The position numbers were made by a program, and so were the translations under genes. DNA of 64,000 nucleotides from Oscillospiraceae bacterium (GTDB taxonomy: Bacteria; Bacillota; Clostridia; Oscillospirales; Oscillospiraceae), in contig SVKV01000003.1 in assembly GCA_015068305.1 (NCBI GenBank), positions 1-64,000 on the forward strand, given 5' to 3'. Each line of letters starts with the position of its first letter. The first letter of the stretch is position 1. Under the pieces are notes generated by a model. That model saw only the letters and a program-made list of their open reading frames with translations. It was not told the origin of the DNA and made no database searches. Shown here one piece after another: positions 7,484-14,821 of the stretch.

Positions 7484-8776
7484 ATGGCAAAAGGATCTGT
7501 AAGAAAAAAGGGCAAGAAGTGGTACTACCGCTTCTACATCGAAGATGAAAACGGTAACAGGGTTCAAAAAGAGTTCCCCGGCACTGAGAGCAAGAGCGAA
7601 ACGGACACTATGCTCCGCAAGGCGATGGAGGACTACGAAGCCAAGAAAGTAGTTGCCAAGCCGGATAACCTTACGATTGGCGAACTGCTAGATATGTGGG
7701 TAGAAGAAGATCTGAAACCCAGTAATCTCAGCAACGGCACCGTGATGGCCTATCAGGGCAATGTGGAACGAATCAAGAAGCATCCCATCGCTGACCGGAA
7801 ACTAAAATCTGTCACAGCAGACCATCTGCAGGCCTATGCGGATCAGCTCTGCTTCGGCGGTAAAAACGCAGACGGTACTACAGCGCAGCCTTTAAGTAAA
7901 GGCTACCTACGGCAGTTTGCGGCGGTGCTTCAACGGGCATTCAAGTTTGCGGTATTTCCGAAGAAGCTGCTGAGCATCAATCCCATGGAGTATGTGGTAT
8001 GGCGGTGGCAGACAGAGGAATCCGAACTCTTTGCGGAAGATGATGACGAGGAAGCAGCTTCCAATGTGATCACCTATGAGCAGTACATCAAGCTGACGGA
8101 CTATCTGAAGCAGAAAGAGAATCCGGCGCTGCTGCCCATCCAAATCGCCTACTACACCGGACTTCGGATTGGGGAAGCTTGTGCATTAACCTGGCAGGAC
8201 ATTGACCTGGACAACCAGTGCCTGACCGTGCGGCGCAGTATGCGATACAACGGCAAGCGGCACAAGACGGAGATCGGCACCACCAAGCGGAAGAAAATCC
8301 GTACCGTGGACTTCTGCGACACTCTGGCAGCACTTCTGCGGAAAGCCAAGACAGAGCAGAACAAGAACAGCTTAAAGTACGGCCCTCTATATTCCCTCAA
8401 CTACTACAAGGAAGTAAGGGAAAAGAACCGGGTCTACTACGAGGTGTACAGCTTGCAGCGAACCGAGGAAGTGCCGGAGGGGTACAAGGAACTGTCTATG
8501 GTCTGCACAAGACAGGATGGAGCCTTTGAATCTCCCGCAACGGTAAGCAGTGTGTGCCGCAGAGCAAGAAAGGTAATGCCTGATTTGGGAGAGTTCCATT
8601 TCCACCTGCTCAGACATACTTTCACCACCAATCTGTTGACCAACGGTGCAGCACCGAAGGATGTACAGGAGCTTTTGGGTCACTCCGATGTAGGAACTAC
8701 CATGAATATCTATGCCCACGCAAACCGGGAAACGAAGCGATCTTCCGCACGGATGCTCGACCAAGTAGTAAGCTGA
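7484..8776 (+). CDS. int: Tyrosine site-specific integrase
   Basis: The 430-residue recombinase should insert and excise the element. It has an N-terminal arm-binding domain (KGSVRKKGKKWYYRFYI), a SAM-like core-binding domain at about residues 65-165, and a catalytic domain with all key residues visible: Arg in YYTGLRIGEA (near 227), HLLRHTFTT (His and Arg near 371-374), LGHSDVGTT and the nucleophilic Tyr in MNIYAH (near 410). GGAGA lies upstream of the ATG at 7484. The gene ends 131 bp before the candidate attR, the usual position of an integrase. Confidence 0.93.
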   Translation: MAKGSVRKKGKKWYYRFYIEDENGNRVQKEFPGTESKSETDTMLRKAMEDYEAKKVVAKPDNLTIGELLDMWVEEDLKPSNLSNGTVMAYQGNVERIKKHPIADRKLKSVTADHLQAYADQLCFGGKNADGTTAQPLSKGYLRQFAAVLQRAFKFAVFPKKLLSINPMEYVVWRWQTEESELFAEDDDEEAASNVITYEQYIKLTDYLKQKENPALLPIQIAYYTGLRIGEACALTWQDIDLDNQCLTVRRSMRYNGKRHKTEIGTTKRKKIRTVDFCDTLAALLRKAKTEQNKNSLKYGPLYSLNYYKEVREKNRVYYEVYSLQRTEEVPEGYKELSMVCTRQDGAFESPATVSSVCRRARKVMPDLGEFHFHLLRHTFTTNLLTNGAAPKDVQELLGHSDVGTTMNIYAHANRETKRSSARMLDQVVS

Positions 8777-8785
8777 GCATAAAAA

Positions 8786-8829
8786 AGTTTCCCTTGTTTT
8801 TCCTCATAAGGGAAGAATCAAGGGAAACT
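8786..8829. repeat. Inverted repeat between the integrase and attR
   Basis: AGTTTCCCTTG near 8786-8795 and CAAGGGAAACT at 8819-8829 form an 11-bp dyad with a 23-bp centre. A related CAAGGGAA lies near the left end at 430-437. No T tract follows, so an integrase or excisionase binding site is as likely as a terminator. Confidence 0.4.
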
Positions 8830-8900
8830 ACATGAGGTAAGATGCAAAACACGCGAAAACCCACCATATAGCACTGTTTTTGAGTGGTTTTAGAGGATTT

Positions 8901-8926
8901 GTTAGATAAATTCCAATTTGTCTAAC
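8901..8926. repeat. Candidate attR core in an imperfect palindrome
   Basis: A 26-bp dyad (GTTAGAtAAATT, CC, AATTTgTCTAAC; one mismatch) contains the 13-mer that is repeated at 257-269. Two inverted arms around a short centre are the layout of a tyrosine recombinase crossover site. The next gene to the right has clearly chromosomal composition. Confidence 0.45.
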
Positions 8927-8939
8927 CCTCATAATAAAT

Positions 8940-8965
8940 CCCGGCCTATGGTTCCATAGGCCGGG
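8940..8965. terminator. Terminator at the end of the yhaN-like gene
   Basis: A perfect 12-bp stem (8940-8951 with 8954-8965) lies 9 bp beyond the yhaN-like stop. Neither side has a strong T run, but the position suits the minus-strand yhaON transcript. Confidence 0.6.
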
Positions 8966-8974
8966 TTCATTGTT

Positions 8975-11887
8975 TTAATTGGGGGTTCGGCTGCTGCTGC
9001 AGGTCAAATACAGGATCTGCCGGTGCTCCGACAGTTCCTTCAGCAGCTTCAGCGCCTGCTCCGTATGCTCGTCGTCCAGATTCACAAAGGGATCGTCCAG
9101 AATAACCACAGGATTCTCCGCTTCAAACAGGGCATCCACCAGGGCAAGGCGCATGCACAGCATCACCAGGTCCGACTGTCCCGCGCTGAAATAGCCCAGC
9201 TCCCGGGCCGCGCCATAGCGCTCCAGCTGCACCTGAAGATCCTGGGTCACCAGCATCTTTCCTTCCTGCTGTCCCCAGAGCTTCTCCATATAGCCGCCGA
9301 AGCTGCGCCGGATGGGCCCCAGATAGCTGAGGGACAGATTCTCCCTGGCCTGTTCCAGGAAGGCCATGGTGTCATCCAGGATGTCCGCCCGGTGCTGATC
9401 CTCCTGCTTCTTCTCCTGCCACAGCTGCAGATCATCCATCAGCAGCGGGATCTGCTCCGTCTGGGCTTTCAGCTGCCGGTGCTGCTGTTTCTTTCGCAGC
9501 AGTTCATCGGCGCAGGCTGCCAGATCCAGATTCAGCCGGACTTCCTTTGCCCGAAGCTCATCCAGGTCCTCCGGTGCTTCCGGCAGAGGCTGGGCCAGCT
9601 GCTGACGGTGCTCTGCGCGGAACTGCTCCAGAGCCCGGGAAAACCGCTCCGTTTCTTCCTTTGTTTCTTCCCAGGCCTTCCGGTCATCCCGGATCGAAAG
9701 CAGCTGACTGGATACATCCTGATTCCTTTCCAGACCGAATCTTTCAAAGAATCCATTCAGTTCCCGGCTGCATTCGGCAATTTTCTGCTCCTGCTGATGC
9801 TTTTCTTCTTTCCATTTTTCGACCCTTGCCTCAGCCCGGCGGTAGGCATCGCTGCTGCGCTCCAGCTCCGACAGGGCGCTGTGGATATCCTCCGGCTCCG
9901 GATTGCCGTAGCTGCCGAGGAATGCCTTGATTTCTTCCAGCATTTCCTCTGCCCGGCGGTGCAGGGCCGCGGCTTCCTGCCCGGCCTGCTGCAATTCCTG
10001 CTGCAGGTTCAAAAACCGTTCCCGGTCCCGGTGCAGCTTCAGAATGCTGTCGGCAAAGTTCCCTTCCCCCAGTTCCCGGCGAAGCACATCTGCCAGCGCA
10101 GCCATGCTTTCATCCAGAAGCCGCTGCTTTTCCAGAATCTGCCGTTGCTTTTCCAGCAATGCCAGATAGTCCTCCCGGTTGTCCCGGATCTCATAGAGGG
10201 CGGTGGCCATCACATCATCGGTCGAATACCGGGCTGCAAAGGCTCTGAGGGGCTGCTCCAGCGCCTCGATCCGCCGGGTAAGGGTCTGGATCATCTGCTG
10301 CTCCGCCCGGATCTCGATTTCCATTTCCCGGCGGCGCATCATCCGGATTCCGGCAAAGACCGCGCCCAGAAGGCCCAGTGCTCCGGCCCCCAGGGCAATG
10401 CCGCCCCACAGGAACTGCCGCTGCACCAACAGCAGGATTCCTGCCGCTGCCAGGGCGGTTCCGGCGATCAAAAACAGGATCATCGGCAGGGGGCTCGCCT
10501 TTACCCGGGGCCGCTGGGCCGCCGAATCCTTCAGCTGTCTGCGCTCCTGCCGCAGCCGGCGGATCTGCTCCAGTTCCTCCTGCTTCAGTCCAAGGGTCTC
10601 TTCCTCCGGAACACCCGCTGCGAAGTAGTGCTCCAGTTCCCGGAGCTTCCGGTCATCCTCTTCGGCAAGCTCCGCAGCTGCGCGCTGATGCTTCTTTTCT
10701 TCCAGCTCCCGGTTGGTTTTTGTCAGCGACTCCAGCCGCTGATTATCCAGCTTTCCTGCATCAAACAGAGGTTTCAGAACTTCATATTGGGTCTTTTCGC
10801 TGTCGGAAAGGCCCTTGCTTCTTTCCTCCGCCAGGGTCGCAAAATAGTCCCGGCACCGGCTGCGGCAGGCTTCCAGTTCTTCCCGGGAAGGGAGACCTGC
10901 TTCAAACCGGCTCCGGTTTTCTTCCAGGAACGCCTCTGCCTCCAGGTCCTCCGGCTCCGTCACTTCCCTGCTTTTCAGAATCTCCAGCCGGGAAAAAACA
11001 AGCCGGGCCGATTCTGTGATCCCGGTTTCCGGGATTTCTCCCCGGTAGCGGGATTCCAGGGCCCGCTGCTTTTCCAGACTTTCCTCCAGATGCCGCGAAA
11101 GGTCCTGTTCCTGCCGGTGTACCGCCCCGATGGCCGCCGCTTCCGAAGCCCGGCGGATGGCGGTGCGGATTTGCCCGCATTCTTCGGTCAGATCCTCATT
11201 CTGCTGCTCCAGCTGGCAAATATCCTTTTCGCAGTCGGAAAGCTCCGGAAGCAGGCGTTCAACTCCCCGCAGCTGCTCCTGCAGCCGGGAGATGCAGCCC
11301 TGGGCCTGCATGACGCTGCCGCCGCTGCCCCGGTAGGGAATATAGCTGCTGCGCTTGCTCTTCAGAGCCGCCACCGCCTTCTCGAAATTACCCACATCAT
11401 TGGTATCTTCCAGAAGATTGGAAAGCTTGGAGCGGATGGAGTCGGTGGTCAGATTCCCAACCTCCGCCATCTGAGGCAGATAGGTGCTGCGCTCAAAGGC
11501 ATCCGCATCCAGCCCGAACAGCTCCAGACCGATTTCTTCTGTAAACCGGCCGGTTTTTTTGTTGGTGGTCAGGTCAATCAGCTGGAAGGTATCGCCCTTG
11601 GGCGTGGTGCCGAAGCTCCGCTCCAGCCGGTAGCGTACACCCTCTGCTTCAAATATCAGATTGCCGCCGAATTTTCCGCCGTTCCAGGGGGTGTATTTCT
11701 GGCGGCGGCTCTTGTCCAGGGTCTTTGCCTTCCGGGGGAAGCCGTAGAACATGGCCCGCAGAAATTCTGCCAGGGTGGTCTTGCCGAAGCCGTTGGCCGC
11801 CTCCACCACAGTCAGACCCTCTTCAAAATCCAGCGCATACCGGCTGAGGCCGCCGAAATTTTCAATATAAAGGCTGATCAGTTTCAC
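8975..11887 (-). CDS. YhaN-like (SbcC/Rad50-type) ATPase with internal membrane segments
   Basis: This 970-residue SMC-like ATPase probably works with the upstream nuclease on DNA ends. It has Walker A (NGFGKTT, about residues 32-38), long coiled coils, the ABC signature FSAGQSDLVML near residue 902 and Walker B with D-loop VVILDDPFVNLDDEH near 930. Two hydrophobic segments at about residues 465-516 interrupt the coiled coil; this is typical of Bacillus YhaN and not of SbcC. Translation starts at a GTG whose last bases overlap the previous stop (GTGA), with GGAGGTG upstream, so the pair is coupled. Confidence 0.85.
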   Translation of the reverse strand: MKLISLYIENFGGLSRYALDFEEGLTVVEAANGFGKTTLAEFLRAMFYGFPRKAKTLDKSRRQKYTPWNGGKFGGNLIFEAEGVRYRLERSFGTTPKGDTFQLIDLTTNKKTGRFTEEIGLELFGLDADAFERSTYLPQMAEVGNLTTDSIRSKLSNLLEDTNDVGNFEKAVAALKSKRSSYIPYRGSGGSVMQAQGCISRLQEQLRGVERLLPELSDCEKDICQLEQQNEDLTEECGQIRTAIRRASEAAAIGAVHRQEQDLSRHLEESLEKQRALESRYRGEIPETGITESARLVFSRLEILKSREVTEPEDLEAEAFLEENRSRFEAGLPSREELEACRSRCRDYFATLAEERSKGLSDSEKTQYEVLKPLFDAGKLDNQRLESLTKTNRELEEKKHQRAAAELAEEDDRKLRELEHYFAAGVPEEETLGLKQEELEQIRRLRQERRQLKDSAAQRPRVKASPLPMILFLIAGTALAAAGILLLVQRQFLWGGIALGAGALGLLGAVFAGIRMMRRREMEIEIRAEQQMIQTLTRRIEALEQPLRAFAARYSTDDVMATALYEIRDNREDYLALLEKQRQILEKQRLLDESMAALADVLRRELGEGNFADSILKLHRDRERFLNLQQELQQAGQEAAALHRRAEEMLEEIKAFLGSYGNPEPEDIHSALSELERSSDAYRRAEARVEKWKEEKHQQEQKIAECSRELNGFFERFGLERNQDVSSQLLSIRDDRKAWEETKEETERFSRALEQFRAEHRQQLAQPLPEAPEDLDELRAKEVRLNLDLAACADELLRKKQQHRQLKAQTEQIPLLMDDLQLWQEKKQEDQHRADILDDTMAFLEQARENLSLSYLGPIRRSFGGYMEKLWGQQEGKMLVTQDLQVQLERYGAARELGYFSAGQSDLVMLCMRLALVDALFEAENPVVILDDPFVNLDDEHTEQALKLLKELSEHRQILYLTCSSSRTPN

Positions 11888-12951
11888 AGTGCCACCTCCT
11901 CGCCGCTTAAGGCCCGGATGCCGCAGCTGATGATCTGTTCCTTTTCTTCATCGGTTTTGTCCGATGCCATCACAAGGCGGATGAATTCGCCCTTCAGGGA
12001 AATATCGTGCTCGTAGGTTTCCTTCTCGATTTTCAGACGGCTTTCGTCCTTGATCTTGAGAAAATAGAATTTTCCCTCCAGCATTTTCTGCAGAAAATGC
12101 AGATCTTTCTGGGTTTCCAGGGTAAAGCTTCCGGTGAGGGTCAGCTTCACCAGGTTTTCCCGGGAAATGCCGGCCGTGGCCTGCTCCGCCGCCTCCAGAA
12201 TCCGGCTGACTGCGGTAAGGCCGGTGATATCCACCGGAACCTCCAGAAGGGTGCGCCGGGCGAAGGGCACAAATTCCGGCATCACCCGGCCATTTTCCAC
12301 GGTAAGAAGCACAAAGCCCTTTTCGCCGCATTCGTCAAAGCCCCGGCCCTCCAGGCAGCCGCAGTAGCAGTACTTTCCCTCCAGGTCCAGCTTTTCGCAT
12401 TTGTAGCTGTGGATATGGCCCAGGGCCAGATACCGGATATGTTTCCCCCGGAGCATGGGCAGGCAGACCAGTTCCTCCCCCGGCTGGGTGGATTCCTGGC
12501 CGTGGAGCATGACGATGTTGGTATCCTCCGGGCTCAGCTTCAGATCCCGGTACATACTCAGGCAGTTGTCCCGGTCCTGCTCCAGGCCGGCAATCACCAC
12601 ATCACCGTAGCGGTAATAGGTCCACTCTGAGGAAAAGGTTTTTAGATTCTCCGGCTTCTGCATCCCGCCAAAAGCCGCTTCGTCATGGTTGCCCCGCAGG
12701 TACAGAAAATCCACATCCGGGGCTCCGGCGATCCGGTCCAGCACAAAACCCACCGTCTGGGCGGTGACCCGGGCGGTATCGAACAGGTCGCCGGCGATCA
12801 GCACCGCCGTAACATTCTGCTCTGCAGCATAGTCCACGAGCCTGCCGAAGGTGGCGCAGATCTCCGCATTCCGTTCCCGGGCCTGGGAAGCCGAGAGGTT
12901 GCTCTCCATTCTGGAATCCAGATGAATATCACTGCAATGGATAAACTTCAT
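11884..12951 (-). CDS. YhaO-like (SbcD/Mre11-type) DNA repair exonuclease
   Basis: The 355-residue metallophosphoesterase has every nuclease motif in order: SDIHLD (7-12), GDLFD (54-58), GNHD (87-90), HG (150-151) and GHIH (178-181), which bind two metal ions. A C-terminal capping region follows. The open frame extends upstream to 13410, but the start is placed at 12951 by AAAAGGAGG and by the family N-terminus MKFIHCSDIH. The order yhaO then yhaN with a 4-base overlap is that of Bacillus and supports a two-subunit nuclease-ATPase complex. Confidence 0.88.
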   Translation of the reverse strand: MKFIHCSDIHLDSRMESNLSASQARERNAEICATFGRLVDYAAEQNVTAVLIAGDLFDTARVTAQTVGFVLDRIAGAPDVDFLYLRGNHDEAAFGGMQKPENLKTFSSEWTYYRYGDVVIAGLEQDRDNCLSMYRDLKLSPEDTNIVMLHGQESTQPGEELVCLPMLRGKHIRYLALGHIHSYKCEKLDLEGKYCYCGCLEGRGFDECGEKGFVLLTVENGRVMPEFVPFARRTLLEVPVDITGLTAVSRILEAAEQATAGISRENLVKLTLTGSFTLETQKDLHFLQKMLEGKFYFLKIKDESRLKIEKETYEHDISLKGEFIRLVMASDKTDEEKEQIISCGIRALSGEEVAL

Positions 12952-13020
12952 CTCATTTCCTCCTTTTATCTGTCTTATGTAAGCATACCACAAAAGGGCC
13001 TCTCTTTCAAGGCAGCAGAA

Positions 13021-13047
13021 AAGACGGCGGATAGAAAATCCGCCGCC
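13021..13047 (-). terminator. Terminator of the GH2-SBP operon
   Basis: A stem GGCGGAT (13026-13032) with ATCCGCC (13038-13044), extendable by a pair, is followed on the minus strand by TCTTTTCT. It lies between the lipoprotein stop and the yhaO start. Confidence 0.7.
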
Positions 13048-13054
13048 TTTGCAT

Positions 13055-14773
13055 TTATTCGGTTGGCTCTGCCGCTTCCTGCTGCAAGTAATAGGATTCA
13101 TGGGGGTATTTGTTGACAAAGAAGCAGCGGGTATAGGGGATCTGCACCTTCCGGGCATGGATGCCTTCGATTTCCGCAATAGCTGCCGCCTCGTCGGTTG
13201 ATTTGCCCCAGGCATAGTCCAGCTGATCCAGCTGTGCCCAGAGCACCAGATTTTCATCGGTTTCCCCGGAGGCCGCCATGTAGATTTTCTCCACATTGCC
13301 CTCCCCGGCGATCCGGTAGTCTTCCCAGCGCTGCAGAATACAGTATTCACCGAAGACCGTTTCTTCCACCCGGTAAGGACCGGAGCCGATGGGCGCTTCC
13401 CAGAAATCATCCTGCTGGAGCCGTTCCGGCTTCACTTCTTCCAGGCAGTGCTTCGGCAAAACAGGCCACTGGGAGAATACCTTCAGCACATCGGCCCGGG
13501 GCTCGGCAAACCGGAAGGTGATTTTATTCTCCTCCACAGCGATGCCGGAGCATGCTTCCGCATCGCCGTTTTTCCAGGCCTCTGCCCCTTCCAGGGCGTC
13601 CAGCACTCCGGTCAGCACCGAGTTGGCACCGGGGCATTTCATGTAAAGCTCAAAGGTGAATTTCACATCCTCCGCCGTCAGCGGTTCCCCGTCCTGCCAG
13701 AACAGGTCCTCCCGGAGAGTAAACTCCAGGTTCCGGTCCTCCATCGTATAGCTTTCTGCCAGCTGGCCTTCTCCGGGATTCAGCTGGCCGTCCGCCTTCA
13801 GCAGCCGTTCAAAAACAAGCTCCTGGTACAGATACTGACCCGGGTTGACCGTGGGATCCATGAAATATTCCACCGGGCCGCCGTCCGTATAGAGGGTCCC
13901 GTCTTCCCGGGTGGTGGTCCAGTTCAGAATGTCCTTTTCATAGGCAAACTGATCGTTGCCGGCAGCCGCAGCAGCCGTATCGATGTAATCGCTGGTATAG
14001 ATGAAGCAATCCTGGTGATACAGAGGGATCGCCAGCACATTTTCCGCCAGGATCTGCTGAATCTCGCCGTAAAGTGCCTTCTGGGTTTCTTCATCCGGGG
14101 CCTTCGCTGCCCGGAGAATCCGTTCATCCAGGCCCTCCACCGGAGGTGTGTGGGAATTATTGGAGGCAGTGGATGCAAAGCGGCCATAAAACTCCGATTC
14201 GGACAATGCCGCCACGGCGCCGTAGGCTAAGTCCCAGGAAACCCGGGCATCATCCTCCTCCGGGTTTTCCGGAGCCAGCCAGAGCTGGGAAGCCAGATCT
14301 CCTTCGATCTTCCGGAAGCTGGACTTGACACCCACCGCGTCCCAGTAGCTGCCGATCACGTTCAGCACATCCAGCGTAAGCGGATCGTCGTAGTAATACA
14401 CCACGTCCAGCACATACCCGGAAGGCCAGCCCGCTTCCGCCAGCAGTTCCTTGGCTTTTTCCGGGTCGTAGTCATACTCTGCCACCTCCGGATTCAGCCA
14501 GGGGCCCGGCTCCGTAAAGCTGACAGCCTTCCGTCCGTTGCCCTGTAAAAGGGCCTCGATGACGGTGTCCATGTCGATGGCATGGACCAGGGCCTGCCGG
14601 ACCCGGATGTCCGCCAGGGGGGTGCCCAGTTCCGTGCAGTCTTCCAGATTGGGCCGGGACTGGGAAATCGGTCCCCGGGTTTCGGTTTCCGCCTCCGCTT
14701 CCGGGCCGCAGCCTGTCAGCACCAGCAGCAGTACCAGCAGCAGGACGGTCAGTTTTTTGATGTTCATTCTCAT
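13055..14773 (-). CDS. Family 5 solute-binding lipoprotein with circularly permuted lobes
   Basis: The 572-residue protein starts with a lipoprotein signal (LTGC, Cys22) and resembles the DppA/OppA-type family (SBP_bac_5), but its parts are in swapped order. Residues about 50-282 match what is normally the C-terminal half (PLADIRVRQALVHAIDMDTV, YDYDPEKAKELLAEAGW, a LYHQ stretch near 251). Residues about 283-558 match what is normally the N-terminal half (LVFERLLKADGQL, LTAEDVKFTFE at 365-375, VLPKHCLEEV, PIGSGPYRVEE at 461-471). The C-terminus (RKVQIPYTRCFFVN) is the segment that usually precedes the RVRQA block. It lies 48 bp after the GH2 gene, with no permease or ATPase genes nearby. The fold assignment is strong; the ligand is unknown. 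Confidence 0.8.
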   Translation of the reverse strand: MRMNIKKLTVLLLVLLLVLTGCGPEAEAETETRGPISQSRPNLEDCTELGTPLADIRVRQALVHAIDMDTVIEALLQGNGRKAVSFTEPGPWLNPEVAEYDYDPEKAKELLAEAGWPSGYVLDVVYYYDDPLTLDVLNVIGSYWDAVGVKSSFRKIEGDLASQLWLAPENPEEDDARVSWDLAYGAVAALSESEFYGRFASTASNNSHTPPVEGLDERILRAAKAPDEETQKALYGEIQQILAENVLAIPLYHQDCFIYTSDYIDTAAAAAGNDQFAYEKDILNWTTTREDGTLYTDGGPVEYFMDPTVNPGQYLYQELVFERLLKADGQLNPGEGQLAESYTMEDRNLEFTLREDLFWQDGEPLTAEDVKFTFELYMKCPGANSVLTGVLDALEGAEAWKNGDAEACSGIAVEENKITFRFAEPRADVLKVFSQWPVLPKHCLEEVKPERLQQDDFWEAPIGSGPYRVEETVFGEYCILQRWEDYRIAGEGNVEKIYMAASGETDENLVLWAQLDQLDYAWGKSTDEAAAIAEIEGIHARKVQIPYTRCFFVNKYPHESYYLQQEAAEPTE

Positions 14774-14821
14774 AAAGGGTCCTTTCTGTCCCGGCCCCGG
14801 AGGGCCGGGATGGGTGCGGGG

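Larger units (their letters stand above)
257..8920. mobile_element. Integrative mobilizable element (about 8.7 kb)
   Basis: The segment contains TnpV and DUF6809 cargo, a lipoprotein, a MobA/MobL relaxase with a candidate transfer origin, an excisionase-like protein, an XRE repressor and a tyrosine integrase next to the right end. It has no conjugation pore genes, so it would need a helper for transfer. Its base composition is lower in GC than the genes from 8975 on. The boundaries are set by the 13-bp direct repeat at 257-269 and 8908-8920 and are provisional; the presence of an element is much surer than its exact ends. Confidence 0.7.

Noticed and set aside
9023..12016. Open frame of 997 codons on the plus strand opposite the yhaN-like gene
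   Set aside because: It mirrors the coding strand of a clear ATPase, has Leu/Gln/Pro-rich content without motifs and lacks a ribosome site.
8975..12951. A phage-defence system in the SbcC/SbcD-like pair
   Set aside because: The internal membrane segments and gene order match the housekeeping YhaO/YhaN pair, with no further defence genes beside it.
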